Source: Tyto alba
Lineage: Eukaryota; Chordata; Aves; Strigiformes; Tytonidae
Reading direction: 5' to 3'
Assembly (NCBI RefSeq): GCF_018691265.1
Contig: NW_024881313.1
Location: 13,031,001 to 13,095,000, forward strand
Length of the DNA stretch: 64,000 bases
Shown here: one piece after another, positions 30,701 through 41,900 of the stretch
Numbering within the stretch: the stretch's first letter is position 1
How the letters are laid out: the number at the start of each line of letters is the position of its first letter
Made by a program: the position numbers and the translations under genes
Notes under the pieces: model-generated
Told to the model about the DNA's origin: nothing
What the model saw: the letters and a program-made list of their open reading frames with translations, nothing else
Databases searched by the model: none

Positions 30701-33700
30701 TGTCTGATGGACATGAAAGCTCAAATTCACATCTTCAAATTAACTATGTTCTTTTTGCTTCATACATCAACTATTATGTGCAACATTATTTCTGGAATTG
30801 TATCTTAGCTTACAATTTGATGATTATGGTACATCAGGGAGAAAAGAATGCACCTTGTTCTGTCACAGCTACATTTTTATTGACTCCACAGTACTGAATG
30901 GGGAAATTTCTTTTTGTCAGCAAACTAAACAGGTCTGACTTGGAAGATTTAAAGGGTGCAGATCTGACATCAGCAATCAGTTGATGTTTGCAATGACAAT
31001 GGAATGGCAAAAAGTATCTGCTTAGTTTAGCAAGCTACTGCAACTATTTTAGTAGCAGAAGCAGAAATGTTTACACCAGAAACATTAAGAGATGGCAGGG
31101 TAGCAGACTTTTAACAGCTTTTTCTCTGGGAAGAATGTGCTTCTTCATGAATGGGGAGACTTTCTTCACTCTCACCACCAACCCAGAACAGTATTTCCAG
31201 CCTGTTATTCATCACTAAGAAACAGCACAAACTAATCTCTCCAATGGTTCCCACTGACTCTGTAGATTTCAGGTTTTACAATATATGATTAATCTTCCCT
31301 GGGAAAGTTTACAGCCTCCCAGTTTAGTCCTTCAAATTCCAGAATCATGCAACAGGAAATGAAGCAAGATCTTTCAGCTTACCCTCTCAAAAATTCTCTG
31401 AGACATCTAGCAAGATCTTTCCTCCTCCTCCCCCAGACTCCTCAAAATCTCCTTTGACTATGAAAACTGAGTTTGTGTCTTCTGAGAAATAAATTCTTCA
31501 CTAGTGAAGTCTGATTAAAACTAAATCTACATTGCTCTGTAAAGAGGAAACAATTGAAATAATTTCTTACTGAATGGAAAATCCACAAGTCCAAAATGCC
31601 AGAGGACAGATGGATTGATCAAAAAGACAACGAAGTCTTTCCATTAACTTTGATAGACTTTGGTGTTATGTCATTAATCAACACTGTTAAGAGCCGTGGT
31701 TCTCGTAGAGAGGTTTTGTACTAGAAAAACAAAGAATACAGTCTTGACATTTTCAATAGACAAGAAAAACTCAGGGGATGTACTCACAGCCATAAGACAT
31801 TTGCTAGATTATAATAACCAGATTTATATTTAACTAGAGCATACTGATGAAAAATTAAGTATGGAATTAATGGCATTTTGTTCATCACCAACATTTTTGA
31901 CTGATTGTTGTCCTGAGTGTTGGTAAACACATATTTACTTTCACCTTAGAAATAAATACTGTGGCTATAATAACCACAGATCCACATGTATTCCTTTGAA
32001 GAATTATTAGCCCATTAATTTTTATATGGACATTCTTTATGTATCAAGATATTATTAAAAAAAATAAAATGACAAAGACAATAGAGATTTTTGTATCACA
32101 GATTTTGTGGGGTTTTATAACATGTTGAAATAATTTATATTCAATAGCTGTATTTATGTATCCTTGATGTTGCTTGTTTTGTTTCCTGCTATTACATATT
32201 TTGTAGAAAAATCAGTTATATGCCTGCCATTCTTTCATCTAGATCATCCTCCTGATTAATGTTTATTTGCGTGCAACTATGGGGGATTAGTCATTTTTAT
32301 ATTTTTTTCTCTTGTTCCTCTTACATTTTCCTACATGGTATGTACAAACCAATTCACTGAACCATCTTCTTGCACTATCCCAGGCAAGTATGAACTGTTT
32401 TGCTTACTTGTATTAGAATGCCAAATTCTTCACAGCTACAAATCATTACTCCTCATCGTTTTACTTACCCATGCTTCTCTTTCTTTGTATTGCTCTAATA
32501 AATGAAAATTATAATTATGCTGATCCTTTTAAAATGGCTGAAGTCATTTACCTTAATTTGTGTTTGCCATTACCTTATTCTCCAGGACTCTTTCATCTCC
32601 TTAAGCTAATTATCTTCCCTTACCCAAATAAACTGAACTTTTCAGTAGTTGCTGCAGCTGACACGGACCAATATTTAAACCAAACTGGCTCCAACTGTAC
32701 TGTGGATCTGATGGGTGCAGAGCCTTCTTGATATCACTAAAACCTCAGAATATATTGCAAGGGATCATCAGCTCTGAAAAGGAGGTCCCAGAACCATATA
32801 CATGCAGAGAGATGTTGGCTGGCTAGAAAAGCTTTTAAAAGTCTGGCCTGTCTTTTAAACTGTGTTATAGATAAAGCTTCTTAAAATCATCAACATTTAC
32901 ATCCCTGTCTCCTTCTCCCTAGTTAACTTTTCATCTAATTGAGGGAGACCACTATTTAAACCATTAAACATCTTCCTTTCTTGTGTGAGTTCTGCCTATA
33001 ACCAAATCATACCTTTCTTAAAGTGAATGTTTAGATGTCACTAGCCCCAAGAGCAGAAGTGATGCTTAAATATTAGTAATTTCCTGTCTCACAGTTTCTA
33101 GTCACTATTTTTAAGTCCATAAACATCCTTCCTCTGTTATAACATGATTTTTCCTATACCAGCTCGAGTTCTTGTGTTTCTCATCTCCAAGACAGACCCT
33201 GCCCCCAGAGCTTTGTTAGTCTTTAGACATTCTAATATCCTGATCATCTGTTCAGGTATGGTCTTGATTTCCCCCAGTATTTCTTCTTCCTCTCATAGGA
33301 AATTTATATCCATTTCCAGCATCTGTCACCCACTCTCTTGTGAATGTTAAGGCAAATCATTAATCTAATGTCCAGAAGTTCTATCCATTAATTATGCTAG
33401 TTTCTTACTCCTGCTACCTTTATGGGCTTCTCATGTAAAGTACTTTAAACTATTTCACAAAACAGCTCAGTATGTCTTCTCCTATATTGACTCTTTCTAT
33501 AGTCTTAGGCTTCCCACAAAGAACACATATTTGCCACTTTCTTCTATAAAAGCTAAAAAAGAAATCCATTGTGTGCACTAGTTTTTCCCAGATCTCCCAT
33601 TAACTACATGGTCTCAACTGTGGCATGTACTAATTGCCTTGATCATCTGTATTAAACCCTTGATTTTCAGGGAACCTCTTTATTTTTTTTACAAGTATTT

Positions 33701-33949
33701 TGATATAACCAGTCTTGTAACAGAACTTTTAATGGTGAAGATTATTTAAAACTTAAAGTAACCATCTAAAGCTTTTGAAAAAATTTAATGGGATGGCATT
33801 AGTATCTGTCCAACAAAAATGGACAGAAGTGAGTTTCTGTCACTATGACTACTCACACTGTATTTTTGTGTGCAAATGCATGCATTGGTATGTATATTAT
33901 TTTTAACTTCTGTTATTGACCTCATTCAGACAAAAGATTCTTAGTTTTC

Positions 33950-34561
33950 CACATTAGAAAAGAGGGACAGACTGGACCAGTGACACAACTTCTTGACACC
34001 AGCCAGTACTTCCAATTTACCTGTAAAAACTTGCCTCTTTTCTCACACGCCTCTAGAAATTGAGATCACTTAATCTGATTTGTAAACAAGTTAATGTCCT
34101 ATGTGATACACCAGTCTAAATTTTGTAGATGTTTCTGTATAGCATCTTTAATGAATGGCCATTCATATTCACTCACAAAGACAAAGGTCTTGTCCAGTCT
34201 GTCATAATCCACCTCAAATCTCCACCATCATAACATCTGTTCCTCTGGTGAACCCTGATCCCCTCACACAGAATTCAATGGAACAAAAGTGTCAGCCTCT
34301 CTGACCAACAGCTGTTTATTATTTTCTAAAGAATCTGATATAAGCTATTTGCCTTCATCTTCAAATTCCTCCCCATTTTTATCCTACCTATCATCTCCAG
34401 TGAACTTTGTCTCCAGTTAGACCATAATATTGGCTTCCATCACCCATTTGTCAGATATTTTTAAACAAGCTCCTCTGTGATTTTTTTCCAAGCATCTGCC
34501 ACACAACCTCATTATCTTCCTTCAAATCCCTCATTAAAACTCTCTTGCTGTGATGCCTACC

Positions 34562-34597
<36 letters not shown>

Positions 34598-34795
34598 TGT
34601 TTAAACTAATAATGCACTGAGTTGCTTTCTCTCATACTGACCAACATTGCTCTCATTGTTTCCTTGTGCTGTTCCTTTAGCTGTCTGGATCCATGTGTTG
34701 TCTCTTATCTTGTATTTCAATCATAACCTCCCTATGTGGTCCTGGTTTATGACTTAGAGCTCTTTGGTGCTGATAATATAAATAATAATCAGAAG
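33950..34795 (+). mobile_element. L2-type LINE, end of ORF2 and 3' UTR
   Basis: At 34518-34550 one frame reads SFKSLIKTLLL, matching the C-terminus of L2-clade ORF2 (family form SFKSxLKTxLF). The 3' UTR follows: text of the type 'ttgctctcattgtttcc' at about 34649, then 'gtggtcctggtttatgac' at about 34736, and a terminal tail of AATA units at 34773-34789. The family form ends 'ggggtcctggtccatgac...aataataaataat'. A run of 29 A at 34562-34590 interrupts the junction. Upstream sequence to about 33950 is pyrimidine-rich and fits the element poorly, so the left boundary is uncertain. Confidence 0.6.
34562..34590 (+). repeat. Poly(A) run of 29
   Basis: Twenty-nine consecutive A within the 3' part of the L2-type element, just after its ORF end. 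It is the longest uninterrupted homopolymer in the window. Confidence 0.95.
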
Positions 34796-36889
34796 AAAAG
34801 GCTTTTCCTTCTCATTATACTTTGCTAGCTCCTGAAAACATGTTCACACTTCCCTTTTGTGTTAGTTTCTAGCAAGTAATTATAGAAAGCACTATAATAT
34901 AATCTGAGTCCTCTCTCCCTTTTCAGAAGGTAACACACAAGTAAAGGACTAATTCATCCTCTATTCAGAAAAACTATTTGAAAAGGAGGACTATGGTTAA
35001 GAGGGAAAAGCTCATGTTTCAGCACATTTTTTTCCATGGAGGACAGAGAAGTTCAACCACATTTTCTCTCCATCCTGTTCCTGTCCCTTAGGACAGAACA
35101 AATAGAATTCTTTTCAAGGAAAGGATGAGGTCTTTCCTGTGGATTAGATTTCCTCTCTTCCTTCCCTGACTGTCACTGCTTTCTGGGTACAGTCCAAATC
35201 CTGCTGCTTTTGAAGGCACACACTCTTGTTCTGGCACTTCCCATGGAAAGGGAAGTGTTTTCCTTCAGGAAGGAAAATAATTTTTTTTCCACTAATGATG
35301 GAGAACAGAATGAAAAGCAAATGTTTTTCTCATCACACACTTCACAGCCTCTCAGCTAAACATTATTTCCATGCTCAGGTCTTAAAGTTATTTGTAATCC
35401 TCCATAATACACACATGCAAAGCAGCTCTGTACTTGCACTAAAAGGAGCCCTTCCTGTGAATGTACCTCCTTTGCATGGATCTCAGAGTGACAGTGAGGG
35501 CTGATGTTCCCAGTTTGGCTTTGAAATCCTGTACATATATAATATGTCCTTAGACACTGTATTTTTCCTTTTATGCTTTATCTCTTTCTGTCCTTTTTAC
35601 CAGATTAACCTAACATTCATGCATTACTCAGGGAATGACCCCTGTTCACAAGGAGGGTAGTTATGTCTCCAGTCATAATCTGACAGATTATCGCTGAGGA
35701 TACTACACAGAGAGGTAGAAATTACTTTAGACAGAAGTACAATTCATTAACGTGTTCAGCTGATAAAAGCCTATCACCTAGAGAATAAATTTAGCACCTA
35801 ACAAGAGATACATCTGTGAAAAAAATGTATAAATTTATACACCAATCCAATTATCCACAGACATCAATAAATCATACAGCAAGTACTTATGTCTTCATGT
35901 AAGCAGTCAGTTTTGACATCTGTATGTTTTATATAGACAAACCCACATGAAGTTACGGACTCTGTTGCTCAAGTGAGATAAGACTTCAGGAAAACTTGAT
36001 ACTAAATTTCTCATCTGTGTTTCCATTTTGAAAACAAAGAAAACTAATAATGCAAACTGATAAATTATATCAGTTATGTTCATGAAAGACTAAACTCTGT
36101 GTCCTATCTTTTTAACCAACCTAAGTTATGGGAAAATGGTTTAATTATGAGAATTTAACCAGTCATAGAAATTTAGTGGTTCATTAATCCCATAACACAA
36201 CCATGGCAGGTAAACCTGGTACTGCAGCTCAAGCACTAGGCAGAGCCAGGGGCTATGCTAGCACAGAAGCAGTTTGGAGACAACATGGAGCAGGTGTAAT
36301 CTTCATCTCTTCAAGCATTTCAGAATTGCAACTGTGGAGTTTCTTTGTGCTCCTAGGGGAGTGAGGCAGCTCCATGCTGTTAGCCTAATCTCACTCTACA
36401 AAGACAGCAAATGCAAATGTACTGTCCCCCTTTTGATTTCATGTTGACAACATTGTGCCAAGCCTGATCAACCAGTCTGCATTTAATTGTAAATTATTAT
36501 CCCAAGAGAAATTCAACTCTTTACAACTTTCACATCAGAAACCTATTGGAAAAATAATAATGAATAATGCAGCCTATCAGGAAGCTGTCTTTCCTGTAGT
36601 CATTGCCTGTTAGTGCCTTACTAGCAGCTATGCAACTCTGATGGATACATGTTATAAAGGAATGGACTTTCACTCCATGCAAAGTATACAAAATAGTTTG
36701 TGCTTTATAAACACAGAAGCAGCTCAGCTTTGAAAACTCACAGTTAAAGGACTTTCTTTTCACACATATAATGCCATTAAACTTTTTGACTTAGTCTATG
36801 TGGTTGCAGAAAGCTACCCAAAGCGAACAAGCTAACAGTCCCATCTTAAAATGTTGAGTCACCTTAAGAAGAAACTCACATGCTCTTGG

Positions 36890-36998
36890 AAAAAAAAAAA
36901 AAAGAAAAAAAAAAAAAAAAGCAACAAACAAACAAACAAAAAACACCAAAAAAAAAAAAACAAACAAACAAAAAAAAAAAAAAAAAACAAAAACACAA
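36890..36998 (+). repeat. A-rich tract with CAAA units
   Basis: A-runs of 13 to 19 alternate with CAAA/ACAA units over about 110 bases. This looks like a retroposon tail expanded by slippage, but no element body is visible on its left. Confidence 0.9.
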
Positions 36999-37297
36999 GA
37001 AGCCACACAACAACAAGCCATAATCTTCCAGAATTTCTCTTTAACATTTTCTGATTTTCTTCAGTGGGTTCTGATCACTTTCCTAATATCACTTTCAATG
37101 TGTCTTGTATCAATATCAATTTCAATCTCTCTCCAAATTCAAGCAGACATCTTCACCTGATATTATGTTCTGATTTAGCAAGAAATGACCTTGAAAGACA
37201 GAATGAAGGGTAATTTAAGTGAGCTGAAGAAATGTAACATAACAGCAGATTAAGACATTATACCTTGTTTTAGATTATTTGTGTAATAATATATACT

Positions 37298-37320
37298 AAA
37301 AAAAAAAAAAAAAAAAAAAA
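37298..37320 (+). repeat. Poly(A) run of 23
   Basis: Twenty-three A preceded by AT-rich sequence. No retroposon body is recognised beside it. Confidence 0.95.
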
Positions 37321-38259
37321 CAACTTCATCAAAAAAGTAAAAGCAATAATGTGATCATGTAACAAATGTAGTTAAGGAGCAGAATCAATTACCTGATCTG
37401 CAGTCTATGGACCCAATTTAAAGTTATGCACCATTTACAAAGAACTTTTGAATAATTCACTCAGGGGAAAAAGGTTCAAAAAGTGCTGTCCAATAAAGCA
37501 CAAATCTTTACAGTTCATTTAAGCTATGTTTCTTTATGCACAAGTGGCCATATCTCCATTATGCATCGAAGGGTGCACAATTACAAAACAAGGTGGACTG
37601 TGACAGAAAGGGACATGACCTGTTCCAGTACACAAAACATATGCATTACCAGTGCTCATTTAGTTGAGGAAAAGTAAAATATGTATAAAATGTCAAAGTG
37701 CCTGATGTAGCCTTAACTTAAAATAAATGCTTGTTACCTTTGAGGGTTTTATTCTGAGCCTTTCTGCAATAGAATTAAAGGATCAAGAGGAAAAGAAAAA
37801 AATGTAGCCACTTAGAGAAAGTGCCCAAGACAATATATTTATGCTAAACCTGAGACGTGCAATTTGCAGGTTTTATAGCCCTACATTTTTTACAAACATC
37901 TGCCACTGATCTGCAAAGTACATAAATCATCACCAATAAAAGCTTTCAGTTACTCAGATTATGAAGTAAGTAATAAGTAGCAAACCTATAGATAACTAGA
38001 CAATACAAATCCAGTGAGACAGTTAAACAAATTGGCCAAAAGCAACTGAAGATATTTTCTAAAGCCCAGATAAAAATAAAAATTTTGTGAACAAAGCATT
38101 GTCAGAATCTTACATCACACCATGTACTACAGTGCATGAACCACTGGGTAGAGAGGAGACTGAATCAGCTGAAAGATCCCCTAACCATGGCATCTTTAGG
38201 ATTTTTCAAGGAAAAGTGTAGTAAGATTATATTATATATTTGTCAATGGTCTAAGCACT

Positions 38260-38560
38260 GTTAGAACTTACTGCCCCAATCTGTTGTCTACATTTCAAGA
38301 GAAAGGTTGATAAACTGTAGTCAGTTCAGAGATGAGCCTTGAGCATGCTTAGCAGATCAAAAGATCTGTTCATAGCTAAATACTCCAAGAACTCAATACT
38401 TTTACAGAAGATTAGGAATGGTTTCATCTACAGCTTAAAAGAACGCATATGGGAAACAGAACTTTAATAATGGCTTCTTTGATCTACAGCATAGCACAGT
38501 TTTAAGGAGACATCCCAAAAATCTTCAGAAAAAAAAAAACACAGGTAATAATATGATTCA
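38260..38560 (+). mobile_element. Old CR1 LINE fragment, ORF2 C-terminal part
   Basis: The plus strand follows the old CR1 ORF2 end. The blocks are 'agagaaaggttgataaactg' at about 38300, the 'actccaagaactcaat' region corresponding to 'RLKELNLF' at about 38382, the 'ctacagcttaaaag' region corresponding to 'VYKYL', and 'tttaataatggcttctttga' at about 38463. The matching subfamily is the ancient type shared among amniotes. Many indels; no functional frame. Confidence 0.6.
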
Positions 38561-39629
38561 AAACCATTAGCTTTGGAAAAGACTAAGAATTAGAAATGTG
38601 GAACATCTGATTTTATGGAGGCCAAATGTTCCCCATACAAAAAAAAGCAGTGTTGTGCGCATGTCACAGCCTTCTTGGAGAAAGAATTATAGAGAGAAAT
38701 ACAGAAGAATCTACATTAGGAATGCAAGAAAGACTACAAGACATGAAATGGGAACAGTTAAATATGTTACCTACAGAAATATCTTTGAAACCATTAGGTG
38801 ACAAACAGGTAATTCAAATTACAAGGAGATAGCTCAGTAGTGACTTCACCAATATATCCACTTTCAATGAAGAAAAATAAAGATTATTAGATGATGAATG
38901 CTCTGAATATCTTCAACAGCTTTAGGACATCTTACAGTTTCTAAAGTTTTAGCACAAGAAATTAAGAAGTAAAAAAGAAATGGAAAGAATATAAGTGTTT
39001 CATGATAGTGAAACTAGATTAATTTGACAGACTTTGTGAAGTGCCTTTTGAGTACTGTCACAGATATCCATAAATAACACAGATGGAGTTAATATCAGTT
39101 AGACTGATCATGCACTCACTAAGTCAAGAGAGAAATCTTTGTTTCTTGACATCAGAAACCTAGATGGAGGAAATTGCAACTGTCTTGTAAGAGAAATATA
39201 AGAAAAAAAAATGACATCATAAAGAAAATACAAAATATATGAGTACAAATATAAGACACTGTCTTTTGATAATCCAAATTCTACGTGAAAATGTGATGTA
39301 TTAATTCAGAAAAAAACATCTGGAGTATGCTATATTTAATTGCAGATGTGTTGATACCAAAAGGAAAGACATCAGAAAAATAAAGGGCAGTACAAAAACA
39401 CAGCTTCCAGAAATATATCCACATACAAAGACTGTAAAGGAGCAACTTCAAACTAATATGCATCGTGGACAGTGTGCCAGTGTAATCAGTGTGATAATGA
39501 GGAATATGAATAGGCTGAAGGAGAAGCTGCAAGTCTACAAAGACAATACAAAACTTCAGGAAGAGAATGAATCAGAATAAATTTATTAAAAATTTGAGTA
39601 GTCTACATGACTTCAGGACATATTTAACT
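38561..39629. other. Intron sequence, nothing recognised
   Basis: Lies between two plus-strand CR1 pieces. The two overlapping ORFs near 38600-38830 show no domain. It may include very old LINE material that can no longer be read. Confidence 0.4.
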
Positions 39630-40085
39630 GCATGTAGAATACTACAACCACTCTTGTACTCCTCAGTACAGGAAAGATGGCAGCAAACTGGAGGCAATCC
39701 ATTGGAGCGCTATGAAGATGGCTAAGGAACTAAAACATATGACATACGGGGCTGAAGAAACTGGGTTCAGTCTGGAGATAAGTCTAAGAAAGGACTAATT
39801 GTCAGATTTCTACTGCCTAAAAGGAGCTATAGAGACAATGGAGACAGGCTTTTCTAGGAAATTTTATGCAAAGACAAGAAGTAACAATCACAGAGAAATT
39901 CCTGTTGAACATGAGAAAAAAATTCCTCACCATGAATGCAGTCAAACACTAGGACAGGTTCTTGAGAGACTGTAGCATCTTAATTTACAACACTGGACTA
40001 AACACAGCCCAGATCAACCCAAATAACTTCAAAGTTAGCTCTGCTATAAGCAAGAGGTTGGGATAAATTACTTCCAGAAGTCAAA
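39630..40085 (+). mobile_element. CR1 LINE, end of ORF2 and 3' UTR, best preserved copy
   Basis: This copy is easy to read. 'cctcagtacaggaaagatgg' at about 39660 is followed by the block for 'RxTKMAKELKHMTY' at about 39710-39750, 'ggttcagtctggagataag' (LFSLE region) at about 39764, 'tactgcctaaaaggagctat' at about 39810, 'cctgttgaacatgag' at about 39901, and the 3' end 'gcaagaggttgggataaatt' at about 40050, which matches the CR1 terminal form 'gcanggggttggactagatgacc'. It stops just before the usual terminal octamer repeats. It is clearly younger than the copies at 15590 and 18845. Confidence 0.8.
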
Positions 40086-40894
40086 AACAAAAGAGCAAAC
40101 TGGTTATGCAAGCCCTCATTCAGATCAGAAATAAGAGTAACAAATTACAAAGTTAAATACAGGTCGAAAACCATTAGATACATTAAAAAATAGTTTCAAA
40201 ATATGAGAAAAGATGGTTAATTGATATTGAGAAATAGAATTTTAGTAATACTTAAGGTGATATGCTGAGAGGCAGAGGTGATTATTATCTGATTATTAGC
40301 TAAGAATTATAAGGAAGTTGGTGTAAAAAGGGTGACCATTACTGTTCCATGAAATCTGTAGCTATAAGGGCTAGCATTTTAGTACCCAATGACATTAGGA
40401 ATTTTGCTTCCCAAAAATATCTTTTGAAGCTATTTCATACCTTTCCTTTGAGCATGAGCCCTGAGAGGTTGGAGAGGGAAGGATTGTTTAGTGAGAAGTA
40501 TTCCCCCACCGGAAAATGGATGTTTATATCCATTATTGCTTTTCTGTATGAGTTCATTCAAGTATAAATTTGTTTTTCAATTTTACCAATTCCCCTCCCC
40601 AGTTTCCATAAGGGCATTTGGTGTGCCAAATGAAATATATTACATTCTGGGAATTTCAAATACAATATTCAGGGCTGTCAATGGTTCATTTGGAGGAGAT
40701 ACTTACTGTAGCGTGATGGTAAGCACTGGCAAATTGTAGATTTGTTCATCAGGCAAGAGTGGGCCTATTCAGGGTATTATAATTTGTAGAGAATTTGCTT
40801 CTGAATTTGAGTTTAGGGAGGCTGAGACTGTGCAAGAATTTTACAAGAGTATCAATACATGAAGGAAAGAATATCAATAATGAGAAAGTCTAAT
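40086..40894. other. Intron sequence, nothing recognised
   Basis: About 800 bases between the CR1 3' end and the RTE-type remnant. Two overlapping short ORFs (40349-40739) carry no domain. Confidence 0.45.
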
Positions 40895-41900
40895 AAAATA
40901 TAAAAATGGAAATCATTTTATTACAAGGAATGCAACTACAGAAATATGGCAGGAGTACTTAGACAAGCTCCATAAAGAGAATGAAAAGGCAAACAACAAA
41001 TGGCCAGTTTCCAGGCAGCTGAGCCAAAGTTTAAAGAGATTCAAGAGGCAATCAGAACTCTTAGGAATAACAAGCACCAGGTGTCGACAGTGTTGCTGCT
41101 GAAATGTTAAAAACAAGAAGCTACAATCTTAGAGACCTAATTCAATAATTCATTTAATATGGAGGTCTGTGAAAATGCTACAGGAACTGAAGAAAACTGG
41201 CATATTTCTAATTTCAAAAAGGAAGACAAAATGTAAAGAGACAGTCTGCTTTCTCTACTTTGATTTACAGAATCCTAGCTTTAAGACTTTTATATAGATT
41301 TTGCCCTTACAGGCAAAAAACAATAGGAGAATGCAAGTGTTTCCAGGATTATACAACATTTCATAAATCTCATCTCTATGTATCAGACATTTTCAATGCT
41401 TCACTGACAAAGAAAAATTGTAATATGATCAGCATACATATTTTAAATAGATTTTAAAACTGTGTGATAGCATTTTCCAACATGGTCTTTGTATTTCAGT
41501 GAAAGAGCTGTCTAATAAAATTATTAGGGCAGAACAATTGTGTGTATATGATTGAAAAGTAGGCTATGGCATGGGAAATTCCTATTTGCCAGTAATATGG
41601 GATTATGAAAGGCAAAACTATGTGTGGAAAATGTCTGGTAGGAACCTGTAGGAAATTTATAAATAATGTAGGGTAGAAAAAAAAAAAAAAAAAAAAAAGG
41701 TCTTAAACAAATTCAGTAGCAAAGCATACAATCAGAATTCTGGGAAGACATTCCAGTCACAAATCTCTTGGAAAACCATCCTTATACTGCTATTGCATAA
41801 CCACATGCAATGTTGACCAAGAAGGAGGTAGAAAAACATGGCAAGTGTTGTTAGGAATCTTTAATGTCAAGGTGATGAAATAGGAGAAATGAGAATCTGA
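40895..41900 (+). mobile_element. Decayed RTE-type LINE, reverse transcriptase region
   Basis: Pieces of one protein appear in the right order but in shifting frames. They are WQEYLDKL near 40947; a linker EPKFKEIQEAIRTLRNNK at about 41021-41074; AAEMLK at 41095-41112; ENWHISNFKKEDK at about 41192-41230 (family form DWKxxxIxPIxKKGD); YRILALRLLYRxxPY at about 41266; IGECKCF at about 41323 (family form IGEYQCGFR); DSIFQHGLCISVKEL at about 41466 followed by NKIIR (family form for the 'D-Y-S-I...GIPxKLIR' region); a G-x-x-x-G block near 41566; and LTKKEVEK near 41813. Together these trace the linker, palm and post-palm parts of an endonuclease-type LINE. No CR1 protein has this order. The YADD region seems deleted. 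A poly(A) run at 41677-41698 sits inside the remnant. Confidence 0.65.
41677..41698 (+). repeat. Poly(A) run of 22
   Basis: Twenty-two A within the RTE-type remnant. It could mark a tail, an insertion, or slippage growth. Confidence 0.95.

Larger units (their letters stand above)
24920..33949. other. Intron sequence, mostly unrecognised
   Basis: Nine kilobases without a named repeat body. Small items inside it are a short repeat-like signature at 27148-27200, a GC-rich pocket at 27590-27780 and A-runs at 28015-28026 and 29288-29301. The segment 25360-25560 has homeodomain-like sites and few signs of repeat origin. 32860-33700 is strikingly pyrimidine-rich on the plus strand and might be the far 5' part of the L2-type element to its right, but no frame supports that. 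Confidence 0.4.
34796..38259. other. Intron sequence with A-rich tracts, otherwise unrecognised
   Basis: Besides the tracts listed at 36890-36998 and 37298-37320, no repeat family or coding signature was recognised. The ORFs at 36791-37021 (minus) and 36851-37054 (plus) are translations of the A-rich tract and have no coding meaning. Confidence 0.45.

Noticed and set aside
32860..33700. Pyrimidine-rich stretch as the 5' part of the L2-type element
   Set aside because: No ORF2 block could be read in any frame, so it was left unassigned.
36791..37054. Long low-complexity ORFs on both strands
   Set aside because: They are translations of the A-rich/CAAA tract.
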